NCBI GenBank assembly: GCA_030535355.1
Contig: JAUNIO010000006.1
Span: 31,935-95,934 of the forward strand
Source: a bacterium
GTDB lineage: Bacteria > Vulcanimicrobiota > Xenobia > Xenobiales > Xenobiaceae
DNA length: 64,000 nt
Direction: 5' to 3'
In this document: positions 14,988 to 24,300 of the stretch, piece by piece
Layout: every line of letters starts with the position of its first letter
Numbering within the stretch: the first letter of the stretch is position 1
Program-made: the position numbers and the translations under genes
The notes under the pieces: model-generated
Seen by the model: only the letters and a program-made list of their open reading frames with translations
What the model was told of the DNA's origin: nothing
The model's database searches: none

Positions 14988-15362
14988 ATGGCGGACAGTG
15001 AAACAGAGCTTATCAAAGATTTATACCGCCGATATTGGCAATACATGATTGCTAAAGATGCCGGTGCTCTCCGCCAGCTGCTTGACGACGAATATTATCT
15101 CACGCACATGACCGGCATACGGCAGTCGAAAGAGGAATTTCTCAGCCAACTCCTCGACGGCACCTTCAACTACTATGCAGCCGAGCACGACAGCATCGAG
15201 GTCAGCGTCAGCGGCGATACGGCTTCCATGACAGGCAAAAGCCGAGTCGTGGCCGCCGTATACGGCGGAAGCAGACACAGCTGGCGTCTGCGCGGAGACT
15301 TCACCCTGCAAAAATATAACGGTATTTGGAATTTCACCAGTTCTAAAGCATCGACATATTAA
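14988..15362 (+). CDS. SnoaL/NTF2-like (DUF4440-type) protein
   Basis: AAGGAG lies eight bases before the ATG at 14988, and an upstream in-frame start at 14919 lacks a ribosome site. The 124-residue chain begins with the paired helices and LLDDEYYLTHMTG strand of the NTF2-like fold, then FLSQLLDGTFNYYAAEHDSIEVSVSGDTASMTGKSRV and a final WRLRGDFTLQKYNGIWNF. Such cone-shaped domains bind small molecules or act as isomerases and hydratases. It is followed 13 bases later by the aldo/keto reductase, so both are probably in one LysR-controlled operon for an aldehyde or small-molecule response. Confidence 0.75.
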   Translation: MADSETELIKDLYRRYWQYMIAKDAGALRQLLDDEYYLTHMTGIRQSKEEFLSQLLDGTFNYYAAEHDSIEVSVSGDTASMTGKSRVVAAVYGGSRHSWRLRGDFTLQKYNGIWNFTSSKASTY

Positions 15363-15375
15363 GGAGTTTTTTTTC

Positions 15376-16218
15376 ATGGAATACTTACACCTGAACAACG
15401 GCCTGCAATGCCCGGCCATCGGTATCGGCACCTACATGCTCAGCCCCAAAGACGCGGAAAACAGCGTCAGGGAAGCCTTAAAGATGGGCTATTCCCTCGT
15501 GGATACCGCCAACGCTTATGTAAATGAAAGGGCCTGTGGCAGAGGCATCAAGGCCAGCGGTGTTTCCCGTGAAAACGTATTTCTATCTACCAAACTGTGG
15601 CCCAGCGAATACGAAAACAGTAACGCAGTTGCCGAAACGCTGGAGCGCCTAGGCACTGATTATGTGGATTTGCTTTACATCCACCAGCCCGCAGGCAACT
15701 GGCTGGCCGGATACCGCCAGCTCGAAAAAGCTTACAAAGACGGCCAAGCCAAAGCCATCGGCATTTCCAACTTTGAGGGAAAATACATAGAAGAATTGGA
15801 AAAACAGTGGGAGATCGCCCCCCAGTTCATACAGGTTGAGGCACATCCGTATTTTACTCAGAAAGAGCTTCGCCAAACCCTAGATAAGTACGGCATCAAA
15901 CTCATGAGCTGGTATCCGCTGGGACACGGCGACAAATCCTTGATCAATGAGGCAGTTTTCGCTGAATTAGGCCAGAAATATGGCAAAACACCCGCGCAAA
16001 TTATCCTGCGCTGGCACACTCAGATGGGCTTCGCGGTTATTCCCGGCAGCCGCAATGCCGAGCACATAAAAGATAATCTGAACATACTCGATTTCACCTT
16101 AACCGAAGAAGATATGGCCAAAATAGCCAAACTCGACAAGGGGGTGCGCTATTATCACCGCACCGAGGAACAGCTGATACAGTTCGCAGGCTGGAAACCG
16201 ACTTACGAACTCGCCTAA
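15376..16218 (+). CDS. Aldo/keto reductase
   Basis: The 280-residue (beta/alpha)8 protein has the complete catalytic tetrad: D43 and Y48 in VDTANAY, K73 in STKLWP and H103 in YIHQP. The NADPH-binding C-terminal signature IPGSRNAEHIKDNLNILDF is present. Members reduce aldehydes and ketones, and sometimes 2,5-diketogluconate or methylglyoxal, in the cytoplasm. GGAG (ATTAAGGAG) precedes the ATG. It is second in the operon after the NTF2-like gene, under the divergent LysR gene. Confidence 0.92.
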   Translation: MEYLHLNNGLQCPAIGIGTYMLSPKDAENSVREALKMGYSLVDTANAYVNERACGRGIKASGVSRENVFLSTKLWPSEYENSNAVAETLERLGTDYVDLLYIHQPAGNWLAGYRQLEKAYKDGQAKAIGISNFEGKYIEELEKQWEIAPQFIQVEAHPYFTQKELRQTLDKYGIKLMSWYPLGHGDKSLINEAVFAELGQKYGKTPAQIILRWHTQMGFAVIPGSRNAEHIKDNLNILDFTLTEEDMAKIAKLDKGVRYYHRTEEQLIQFAGWKPTYELA

Positions 16219-16246
16219 CAGATTATTTCCAAACATATTATTTCTC

Positions 16247-16292
16247 TATAAATATAAGAGCCTGGGGGCTAAACCAGGCTCTTATATTTATA
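16247..16292. terminator. Bidirectional terminator between convergent genes
   Basis: TATAAATATAAGAGCCTGG (16247-16265) pairs perfectly with its complement at 16274-16292 around a nine-base loop. The stem gives T-rich ends in both directions and contains the stop codon of the minus-strand gene (16288-16290). Confidence 0.85.
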
Positions 16293-16722
16293 TGCACTCA
16301 GCTATTTCATAACAAATTTTTTCCTTGAAACTATGGATGAAAAAGCCCGTCAGCAAAGCTGCCAACTTTCCCTTATCCATCCCGGGCGGAAATACGCATT
16401 TGGCAAACAGCGAGTGGTCCTGATCATTAATGCCAAAGGTATAGATTAAATTAATATAATTATTTAATTTATTGCAAACTTTAATGCCTTTGGTTTCATC
16501 GCTGAACTCAATGATATTGACGCCATCAAAGGAAAAATAAATCATAGAGACAGTCATGTCCGAGCTGTCAGTAATAAATGAAATAAGTGCGTGCAGCTCC
16601 TTACCATTAACATCGCACTTACAGCCGGTATAGACGCGCTCTTTATCGTCAGCAACGTCGAACTCGCAGTACATATCAGCCTGTTTCAGCGCATCTAATA
16701 TCTTTTTGCTGGATTCTAACAT
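16288..16722 (-). CDS. Hypothetical protein with YbjN/secretion-chaperone-like fold
   Basis: The 144-residue soluble protein begins with a helix (SSKKILDALKQADMYCEF) followed by a run of alternating strands (GKELHALISFITDSSDMTVSMIYFSF), then a helix pair (KGIKVCNKLNNYINLIYTFGIND) and a C-terminal helix GKLAALLTGFFIHSFKEKICYEI. This helix-sheet-helix order resembles YbjN and type III chaperone-like domains. That is a fold-level guess only. GGGGGC precedes the ATG. Its stop codon lies in the terminator stem shared with the aldo/keto reductase. Confidence 0.55.
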   Translation of the reverse strand: MLESSKKILDALKQADMYCEFDVADDKERVYTGCKCDVNGKELHALISFITDSSDMTVSMIYFSFDGVNIIEFSDETKGIKVCNKLNNYINLIYTFGINDQDHSLFAKCVFPPGMDKGKLAALLTGFFIHSFKEKICYEIAECI

Positions 16723-16778
16723 ACTGCCCCCAGAATCTATCGTTTAACACGCCAAGAGCGAACCGCGCAGGGAAAAAG

Positions 16779-17333
16779 CTAGATATACTCTTCTGTCAGC
16801 TCCGGACGCGGATTGGGAATGACGACTTTATTAACCAAAAGGCCTTTGTCAGCGATCACCTGAGCTCCGGCATTGATAGCGCTCTGCACCGCTGATACTG
16901 TGCCCGTCATGGTCACAAAAGCCTTGCCGCCCAAAGCCACAGCCAAACGTATCTCCAAAAGATCGACGGCAGCCGCCTTCACCGCCGCATCAGCTCCTTC
17001 AATTAGTGAAGCTACCGTAAAAGACTCCAAAATACCCAGTGCATCTATGCGCTGGTGCGGGCCTGTGCCCGTAAAGGCGGGAAATACCTGCTCATGTAAA
17101 TTGGGAATGACAAAGGAGTCTATAACCGATCCCCTGCCCCATTCCTCTCCGGCAGCCACAGAAGAGCTGACAGCCGCCACATTGCCTCGCACCAGCACGA
17201 TATATTTTCCCGAACAAACCGTGCGGGACAGCACCAGACTGACCTCGGCAGCCTTGAGCATAGCGTCGGTAACCTCATATCCGGCCGCGATGCTGTTCAA
17301 CTCTACCAAACCTACGCAATTGCCTTCGTACAT
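16779..17333 (-). CDS. pduT: PduT-like tandem BMC-domain shell protein
   Basis: Two BMC domains occupy about residues 4-90 and 95-180, each with the GLVE/GILE start and the VxPNxH/VIPNPRPE ending. Cys40 in SRTVCSGKY corresponds to the cysteine that holds a [4Fe-4S] cluster at the pore of PduT trimers. The protein would sit in a microcompartment shell and pass electrons across it. It starts four bases after the pduS stop, and PduS is its known redox partner. No other shell or enzyme gene is in the window, so the compartment type (propanediol, ethanolamine or other) cannot be told. Confidence 0.9.
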   Translation of the reverse strand: MYEGNCVGLVELNSIAAGYEVTDAMLKAAEVSLVLSRTVCSGKYIVLVRGNVAAVSSSVAAGEEWGRGSVIDSFVIPNLHEQVFPAFTGTGPHQRIDALGILESFTVASLIEGADAAVKAAAVDLLEIRLAVALGGKAFVTMTGTVSAVQSAINAGAQVIADKGLLVNKVVIPNPRPELTEEYI

Positions 17334-17337
17334 CGCT

Positions 17338-18648
17338 TTATCCCTCTATCTCCAAATACGTATCGGTTACATTGCTGACCACACCGTCAATGCTGGCGTG
17401 AATGGTAACGCCCAACTGGTCTTCCGGCACTGAAGCCACAGGCTGTCCTGGGCTAACCCGTGTGCCTACGCTCACCAAGGGCTGAGCCGGTTTGCCGATA
17501 TGCTGCGAGAACAAAATGCGAACCCGGCGCGGCTGCTCAGGAATGTCCCTGAATTCCGTTTCCGTATCGTAAGCCAGCACTCCCATGCGTTTGCGCAGAG
17601 CCAAAGTAGGCACACGGCGGCCTTCTTTCATGGGATGAACTTCCGGCGGCGTCTGCTGCACGAACTTCTGACCAGCTGCCCGCATATCAGCCTTAGCCTT
17701 CATACAGGCTTCACGGGGGAACAGGCCCTCGGGACAGGAGTACATCGTGCACAGACCGCACTGCACGCACAGCGCCGCATAATTATTCAGCAGCTCACTG
17801 CCAGACTGGCTGAATCCCAAACCGCGCATGACTTTGTGCGGCGATACCTGATACCCCAGCAAATGGCGCGGACACAGCTCAGTGCAGTGGCTGCACTGAT
17901 CACACGCTGCTCTATCTACACGGATGCGCTCTTTATCAGCCCGCTGCATGCGCTTTACCAAAGCGTGACTGCCGGGCAAAACGATCATAGCGCCCGTGGT
18001 TTTGGTTACGGGAATGTCTAAATTATCGATCAGCCGCCCCATCATTAAACCGTTGAGAACCACAGCCGCATCGGGCTGGGTCTTGCCACCAGACCAGCGC
18101 AGAACATCTGAAAGCATCGTGCCAATCGGCACCTGGAAGCAAGAGGGACGCGCCACCAGACCCACTACTGAGACAAACTTATGAGTTACGGGAATCCCTT
18201 GAGCAGCCTGAAAAACGTTAAATAGAGTTTCCGTATTGTTGACCACGCATCCCACCTGCGCTGGGAGACCAGCCGGCGGAATTAAACGGCCCGTAGCCGA
18301 ATAGACAATTTCGTATTCGTCTCCGGCGGGATAAAAATCACCCAAAATATTTATGTCTATATTGGTTCCCGCCAAATGCCTGCTCAGCGCTTCTATGGCT
18401 TCGGCATGTTTGCCCTTAACGCAGATTCTGCCTCTGGCCGCGCCCGTACAGGCCATCATTATGCGCATTCCCCCCACGACCTGGGGAGCAAAGCGCTCCA
18501 TTACATGAACATCTTTATGTACCAAAGGCTCACACTCAGCCCCATTGGCCAAGACGTACTCCACCTGCGAACGCGCTTTAACCGCCGTGGGAAAACCAGC
18601 GCCACCTGCGCCGACAACTCCCATTTGGCGAAGATCGAGACTTGCCAA
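17338..18648 (-). CDS. pduS: PduS-like RnfC-family flavo-iron-sulphur protein
   Basis: The product of 436 residues starts at TTG 18648, nine bases after GAGGTG. The order is: an N-terminal glycine-rich segment GVVGAGGAGFPT typical of RnfC/Nqo1 flavin sites, an NAdECEP-like element (LANGAECEPLVHKD), an SLBB-like domain, two [4Fe-4S] motifs CDQCSHCTELCP and CVQCGLCTMYSC (about 250-305), and a C-terminal barrel-sandwich tail. PduS reduces cobalamin or shuttles electrons for microcompartment enzymes. It is co-transcribed with pduT. A perfect palindrome lies just upstream. Confidence 0.9.
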   Translation of the reverse strand: MASLDLRQMGVVGAGGAGFPTAVKARSQVEYVLANGAECEPLVHKDVHVMERFAPQVVGGMRIMMACTGAARGRICVKGKHAEAIEALSRHLAGTNIDINILGDFYPAGDEYEIVYSATGRLIPPAGLPAQVGCVVNNTETLFNVFQAAQGIPVTHKFVSVVGLVARPSCFQVPIGTMLSDVLRWSGGKTQPDAAVVLNGLMMGRLIDNLDIPVTKTTGAMIVLPGSHALVKRMQRADKERIRVDRAACDQCSHCTELCPRHLLGYQVSPHKVMRGLGFSQSGSELLNNYAALCVQCGLCTMYSCPEGLFPREACMKAKADMRAAGQKFVQQTPPEVHPMKEGRRVPTLALRKRMGVLAYDTETEFRDIPEQPRRVRILFSQHIGKPAQPLVSVGTRVSPGQPVASVPEDQLGVTIHASIDGVVSNVTDTYLEIEG

Positions 18649-18676
18649 AGCCCATCACCTCATAACAAACAGCATG

Positions 18677-18692
18677 GCTCTTTGCAAAGAGC
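18677..18692. promoter_or_regulatory. Perfect 16-bp palindrome upstream of pduS
   Basis: GCTCTTTGCAAAGAGC lies 28 bases upstream of the pduS TTG start. It could be an operator or, as RNA, a small hairpin at the end of the leader. Confidence 0.4.
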
Positions 18693-18749
18693 AACATGAT
18701 AATTTCGACTGGACAACACTCCATACCTTTATAAAACACTATTAAATTG

Positions 18750-18846
18750 GTAACCCTCAAATATGCTTGTTGCTGCGTTTTGCGACACGTTAATGTTTGC
18801 GTTACAGCTAATATGATCAAGCGCCAAAACTACGTTTGACGCTTAC
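18750..18846. repeat. Dispersed inverted-repeat element, full-length copy
   Basis: The 97-bp segment starts GTAACCCTCAAATATG and its other end, read on the minus strand, starts GTAAGCGTCAAACGTAG, so the ends form imperfect inverted repeats (GTAANCNTCAAA). The left 51 bp recur at 41000-41050 with two mismatches, and the right 25 bp recur at 59376-59400 with two mismatches. It encodes nothing and lies in an intergenic region, like a REP or miniature transposable element. Confidence 0.6.
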
Positions 18847-18872
18847 TTTAATTGAGCTTATGCTATGAAATA

Positions 18873-18906
18873 AAAAAAACGGCCTTTTCTAACGAAAGGC
18901 CAGTTT
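18873..18906 (-). terminator. Terminator of the efflux/TetR operon
   Basis: On the minus strand AACTGGCCTTT pairs with AAAGGCCGTT around CGTTAGA and is followed by eight T. Confidence 0.85.
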
Positions 18907-18933
18907 CTGCGGCACACTGCAAATGTTGTTAAA

Positions 18934-19566
18934 TCACTTGCTATCCGCCACACCGTACAGCAGCACCGCAACCACATCTTCGAGATTGGTCTGCTGGGGA
19001 ACCTGCATCATGAGCTCTGTAACGATAATATGAATCAGCAGTCCCGCTAAGCGCTCAGGATGTTCCAAAGCTTTCATTTCCCCTGACTGCATACGTTTAA
19101 CAAAAAAATTTGTAAACTCTCTGTGATCTTCCTTAAAGTTGCGCAGAGTTTCTTCAACGGCAGGAAAACGGGCCGCCGCTCTGACAACCAGCCAGATTTC
19201 ATCTACATGCCGTGAAAAATACTCTCTTAGCGCATTCAGGATACGCAAAAAAGCTTCTTCAAAAGTGCCGAAGTCGTTGTCAATAATAATTTTCGACACA
19301 TCGGGACGCTCCTTGAAGCGCTTTATTACATCGACCAACAGCTCTTCTTTAGACTCGTAATAGTGGTAAAGCAAGCCAGGAGATACCCCAGCAGCTTTGG
19401 CGATATCTTTTGTTGTAGTTCCCTCTAAACCGTAACGGGAAAAAAGGTGCATAGCCACGTCCAGCAGCTGATCGCGGCGATCTTCGCGGCGCTTTTCTCG
19501 TTTGGGCTTCAGATCGATACTTTCCGTAACGTTTTCTGCCTGAACATCCGTATCACTTTTAGCCAT
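18934..19566 (-). CDS. TetR-family regulator of the efflux operon
   Basis: The 210-residue protein (from ATG 19566 behind GCAGGTG) has the TetR helix-turn-helix at about residues 28-75: RRDQLLDVAMHLFSRYGLEGTTTKDIAKAAGVSPGLLYHYYESKEELL. A helical ligand domain follows. An unusual charged N-terminal extension of about 25 residues (MAKSDTDVQAENVTESIDLKPKREKRRED) precedes the HTH. It is the last gene after the adaptor, pump and TolC genes, 90 bases downstream, so it is probably co-transcribed and feeds back on the operators near 25923-25989. The inducer is unknown. Confidence 0.9.
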   Translation of the reverse strand: MAKSDTDVQAENVTESIDLKPKREKRREDRRDQLLDVAMHLFSRYGLEGTTTKDIAKAAGVSPGLLYHYYESKEELLVDVIKRFKERPDVSKIIIDNDFGTFEEAFLRILNALREYFSRHVDEIWLVVRAAARFPAVEETLRNFKEDHREFTNFFVKRMQSGEMKALEHPERLAGLLIHIIVTELMMQVPQQTNLEDVVAVLLYGVADSK

Positions 19567-19656
19567 ATAACACCTGCTCATTCTGGTAAGGCACAGTTCA
19601 CCGCCGCCAAACATGCCTAGGTTCAGCGGCTCATCACAGAAAGCCTAGAAGGGAGG

Positions 19657-21354
19657 TTATTGCTCTGAATTCTCCTTATTCTCCCCGGCTTCCTCGTTGG
19701 AAGATGCCGGATTATCTGGCTTACCTTCGCAGCGCTTCACAGCCTCGGCGTGTATAGCTTCGCGCTCCTGCTGCAGAGCAGCATCGCTTTCTTTATCAAG
19801 CTCTTCAACACTGGGTTCAAGCACGCGCTCTTCATCGATATCATCAAAAGAAGCGCCCGTTTGTTTGCGCAGATCGTACCAATCTATGCTCTTGGATTCA
19901 TATTCTTCGGCATGAATAATAGTATCTTCATCAATAGGGTAGCGGCCAGAAATAGCCCGCACCCAGTCCACTAACGCCGCGAAATAACCATAACGGGCTG
20001 AAGCCACTGCGGATTCCGACGTTCCCAGAGCAGTATGGGCATCGAGCAGTTCAGTAGAAGTGGAAAGGCCAGCCTCATAACGCACTACGGCTACGCGGTC
20101 AGCTTCCTGGGCCTGCTCCAAAGCGGCCTGAGCTTCGATTATGCGCTCCCAAGTGCTGGACAGATTGAGATAACAGTTTTTAACGTCGAGCTTGATGGAG
20201 CGCTGCGCGTTAGCCATGTTTTGATCCAATTCTATCATGGCCTCCTGCAATTTGCCCTGAGTGGCTTTCTTTTCTCCTCCGTCCAAAAGCGGCACCGAAA
20301 AGACCACACCAGTAGCCCAAGACCAGCCCCAAGTCTGACCGCTATTGGCTGAAGATCCGCTGCCCCCTAAAGTCGATTGCAAAGACAGATCGGGATTGTT
20401 AGAAACCCCCGCCAAGTCGTAATTGGCCTGAGTCACTTTTTTCGCCCAATCCAGCATATGAATTTCGGGACGGCATTGCAGCGCGTCATGATACGCTTTC
20501 TGCAGATCGATCTTGCTGACCATATCGGCGGGGACCTCGCTGTCCACGCGCAAGTCCACCAATTCCAGATGCGTATCTACGGGATAGCCCAAACGGCTGC
20601 ACAGACTGGAGATGGCCCGGCTGTAATCATTTTCAGCGACTATAACCAGCTGCTTGGCATTGGTCACTGACGTTTTCACGCGCAGCACGTCAAAACGGGC
20701 TGTGGTGCCGGCATTAAACAGCGCTTCGGCATCTTTCAGCGACTGTTCGCGCAGGGACAGCTGACGCTTGCTAATTTCCAGCTGTTCTTTGGCCAGCAGA
20801 CAATTCACGTAGTAATTAGCTGTGGTGTACAGTTCCTGCTCGTAATATTTGCGGTACTCTTCGCGCTGCAGCTCTTCATTAAGCTTAGCGGCCAATTCGG
20901 AAAGATGCAGCTTACCGAAAGTATATATAGCATGCTGCAAAACGACTCCAGCCCTATATACGTGAGTGGGAGCCACTTTTTCAGGCATCGTCAAAGTATA
21001 ATCTACAGCAAACGACAGCTTGGGATTATACCCTGTCTGCACCTTTTTAGTATCCCATTTGGCCTGTTCATAGCGAGAAAGAGCCGCTTTGAGTTCCGGG
21101 CTGTACTTGACCGCACGCGCCAGCGCTGTGCGGAAGTTGATGCGCTTGGCCTCGCCTGGTGCTGCCTGCGGGGTCAGCAGTGGAACCTCGGCTGCCGTGT
21201 TAGTTTCAGCTGATATGCTAGGCTGAACATCCGCAGGGCTGCCTGCAGGGGCAGCTGCCTCGCGGGGTTCCTCAGCCAGCAACGGCAGAGCCAAAGACAG
21301 GGCCAGCGCGGGGGTCATCAGGAAGTGCAGAAGACCTCGATTAGTGATTTTCAT
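19657..21354 (-). CDS. TolC-family outer-membrane efflux protein
   Basis: The 565-residue chain starts at ATG 21354, nine bases after GGAGG, and has a signal peptide (MKITNRGLLHFLMTPALALSLALPLLAEE). A Pro/Ala/Glu-rich linker of about 50 residues precedes two OEP repeats (about 75-260 and 280-470) with long coiled helices, for example EQELYTTANYYVNCLLAKEQLEISKRQLSLREQSLKDAEALF. The tail of about 80 residues is highly acidic and unusual for the family. TolC proteins form trimeric outer-membrane tunnels for RND pumps. The start lies inside the 3' end of the pump gene (14-base overlap), so translation is coupled. Confidence 0.88.
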   Translation of the reverse strand: MKITNRGLLHFLMTPALALSLALPLLAEEPREAAAPAGSPADVQPSISAETNTAAEVPLLTPQAAPGEAKRINFRTALARAVKYSPELKAALSRYEQAKWDTKKVQTGYNPKLSFAVDYTLTMPEKVAPTHVYRAGVVLQHAIYTFGKLHLSELAAKLNEELQREEYRKYYEQELYTTANYYVNCLLAKEQLEISKRQLSLREQSLKDAEALFNAGTTARFDVLRVKTSVTNAKQLVIVAENDYSRAISSLCSRLGYPVDTHLELVDLRVDSEVPADMVSKIDLQKAYHDALQCRPEIHMLDWAKKVTQANYDLAGVSNNPDLSLQSTLGGSGSSANSGQTWGWSWATGVVFSVPLLDGGEKKATQGKLQEAMIELDQNMANAQRSIKLDVKNCYLNLSSTWERIIEAQAALEQAQEADRVAVVRYEAGLSTSTELLDAHTALGTSESAVASARYGYFAALVDWVRAISGRYPIDEDTIIHAEEYESKSIDWYDLRKQTGASFDDIDEERVLEPSVEELDKESDAALQQEREAIHAEAVKRCEGKPDNPASSNEEAGENKENSEQ

Positions 21355-24300
21355 GATTATGGGCCTCCTTCTCCGCTCTTTCCTGAGCCTCTCTGGCCAT
21401 TCTCTCCTGAGCTTCTCTTTCGCGCAGGGCATCTTCCTCATGAGGCGTCAGAGGATTGCGGCCCAGCAGCTTGTTCCAGCAATACATGATATTGCGGGAA
21501 ATGCCCTCAAAGGTGATATACGCTGTAGGAATTACATACAACGTCAGCATTGTGGAGGAAAGCATACCGCCCATAACCGCTATACCCATACCTTGGCGCA
21601 TCTCGCCGCCTTCGGACAGAGCCAGAGCGATGGGCACCACGCCGCCGATAGTAGAGACAGCCGTCATCAGAATGGGGCGCAGCCTGGTGTGACCGGCTTC
21701 CAGCATGGCGTGATGCGCGTTCAGTCCGCGCTCGCGCTGCTGGTTGGCGAATTCTACCAAGAGAATACCGTTGCGGGTCACGATACCCACCAGCATGATC
21801 ATACCGATGAAGGAGAAGATGCTCAGGGTCACCCCAGTAGCCCACAGAGCTACGAATACACCAGCCATAGCCAGCGGCAAAGTCATCATGATGGTCATCG
21901 GGTGGATAAAGGATTCGAACTGCGCTGCCAGCACGAAGTAGATGATCACGATAGAACTCATCAAAGCGAACGACAGATACTGCATGGATTCGGTCTGAAT
22001 CTTGGTCATACCCGACGGGGCAATCGAATAGCCTACATACTGTTTAGTCAATTCGTTAGCTTTAGCTGCCATCATATCGCTGGCCGTACCTACAGGCACA
22101 CCCTTAACTACGTCTGTGCGCACCGTAATGGAACGAATACGGTCATAGCGTTTAATCTTGTTAGGGCCCAGGTTTTCCTCAATATCCACCATTGTCCCCA
22201 GTTTTACGCGTTTACCGTACTGGTTGCGCATGATAATCTTATTAATAGCATCAGCGTCCACACGGAAATCATCGGTAGCCTTAACGCGCACGTCATAGCG
22301 CTTGTTGCCTAACTTAATGCGCGCTGCGTCCACACCGCTCATCATGACCTGCAGAGCCGTAGATATTTGCGACGTATCCACGCCCATATCCGCCGCCACT
22401 TCACGGCGGGGATAGACAGCAACCTGAGGCTTCGTGAGTTCTAAGTCATCGTCGACGTCCAAAAATGTTTCTTTTTGCGAGCGCAGCCAGTCTTCCAGTT
22501 CGTGAGCGATCTTCTGCAAAGTGTTGAGGTCCGGCCCCTGCAATACGTAGGCGATCTGGGCGCTGCGCTCAGTGCTTTGGCCGCCGGCCATCTGCAAGTG
22601 GCTGATAAAGACGCGCAAGCCGGGAATTACGGCCAGTTCTTGGCGCAAAGCATCCATACAGTCCTGCTGAGAGACTCCGGGGCGATCTTTGCGCAGCTTC
22701 ATTTCTACAAAGGAAATAATGCGGTAAGATTCGTTGGTAGTGCTCATACCCACGATAGTGCCGTAATGCTCGATCTCGGGATGCTTAGCCAATATAGCTT
22801 CCATTTGGCGGCAGCGCTTGTCGGAAAGAGTCAAGGAAGTGCCGATTTCCGACTGAGCGTTGATCAAAAACTGGCCGCGGTCGGCATTGGGCGCAAATTC
22901 CGTACCTACCTGACTAGCAAAGCCGATACCGGCGATGAAACAGCCGATAGCTACGAGAATCGTAAGCACGCGGGTAAAGCGGTTGCGCAGGCAGATTTCC
23001 AAGGACCAGTAGTAAAAACGGTCCAAAGCGTTAAACATGCTGCCCAGCATACGCGCGATAAAGTTTTCCCTGGTGTTGCGCTGCAGCAAACGCCCGCAGA
23101 GCATGGGGGTAATGGTAATGGAGACGCAGTAAGAGAAAGAGATAGCTATACCGACAGACAGACCGAACTGATAGAAGATACGCCCGATCATACCGCCCAT
23201 GAAGGCCACGGGCAGGAAGATGGCCGCGATAGCGATGGTAGAGGCGAAAACCGCGAAAGCCACTTCGCCAGTACCGCGCTCAGCGGCTATCTTAGCGTCG
23301 TCCAGCTGTTCCTGCTCCATGTGGCGGAAGACGTTTTCCGAAACCACGATGGCGTCGTCGATTACCATACCTACGCAGAGCGACATGGCCAGCATAGTAA
23401 TGGTATTGACCGTAAAGTCCATGAAGTACATGGCGCCAAACGTCGCCAGCAGAGAGGTAGGAATGGCCACCAGGCTGACCAGCGTCATTTTTAAATTGCG
23501 CAGGAATACATAAATCACGAATACGGTAATCAGAGCGCCCAGCATTAGGTCTTCAGCTACGCCTTCAACCGAGTCGCGAATAAAGCGGGAAGAGTCGAAA
23601 ATGCGCACCAAATGCACACCTTCGGGAAGAACCGCGTTTAATTCTTCCATCTTTTCCAAAACGCGATCCGCCACACCTACAGTATTGGTACCAGACTGCT
23701 TACAGACACCCAGCATGATGGAAGGGTGGCCGTCCAGACGGGCGATAGAACGCTTATCTTCCAAACCGTCCTCAACGGTCGCTATTTGGAAGAGGCGCAC
23801 CGGAGCACCGTTCTTCCAATCGACGATCAGCTTTTCCAGCTCTTCGCAGCTTTGATATTCACCGTAAATTTTCACGGTAGCTTCCAGAGTATCGCTTTCA
23901 GTGCGCCCACCGGGCAGTTCCACGTGCCATGAATTCAGAGCGCCCAAGACCTGAGCCGGACCTATGTCAAATTTCTCCATCTTGTCTAGGTCTAACCAAA
24001 TACGGGCGGTGCGTTCCTGGAAACCGTTGAGGTCAACTTTACCCACGCCGCGGATATTCTGAATGCGGTTTTGCAAAACATCGTCGGCTATCTGGGAAAG
24101 CTGGGCATAAGGCACATCGCCGTACAGACCCAAGTACATGATGGCCTGGGCATCGGGATCGATCTTCTGGACAATGGGCACTTCAATGTTTTTCGGCAGG
24201 TCCTGAGTTGCCGCATTTACCTTATCGCGAACCTCCTGCGTACAGACATCGATATTGCGCTCCAAGTTAAATTCGATAATCGTCGTGGCATAGCTGTCGT

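Noticed and set aside
21344..22312. Plus-strand frame of 322 residues antisense to the RND pump
   Set aside because: His/Gln/Ser-rich shadow of a strongly conserved gene, with no ribosome site. The same holds for 22475-23494.
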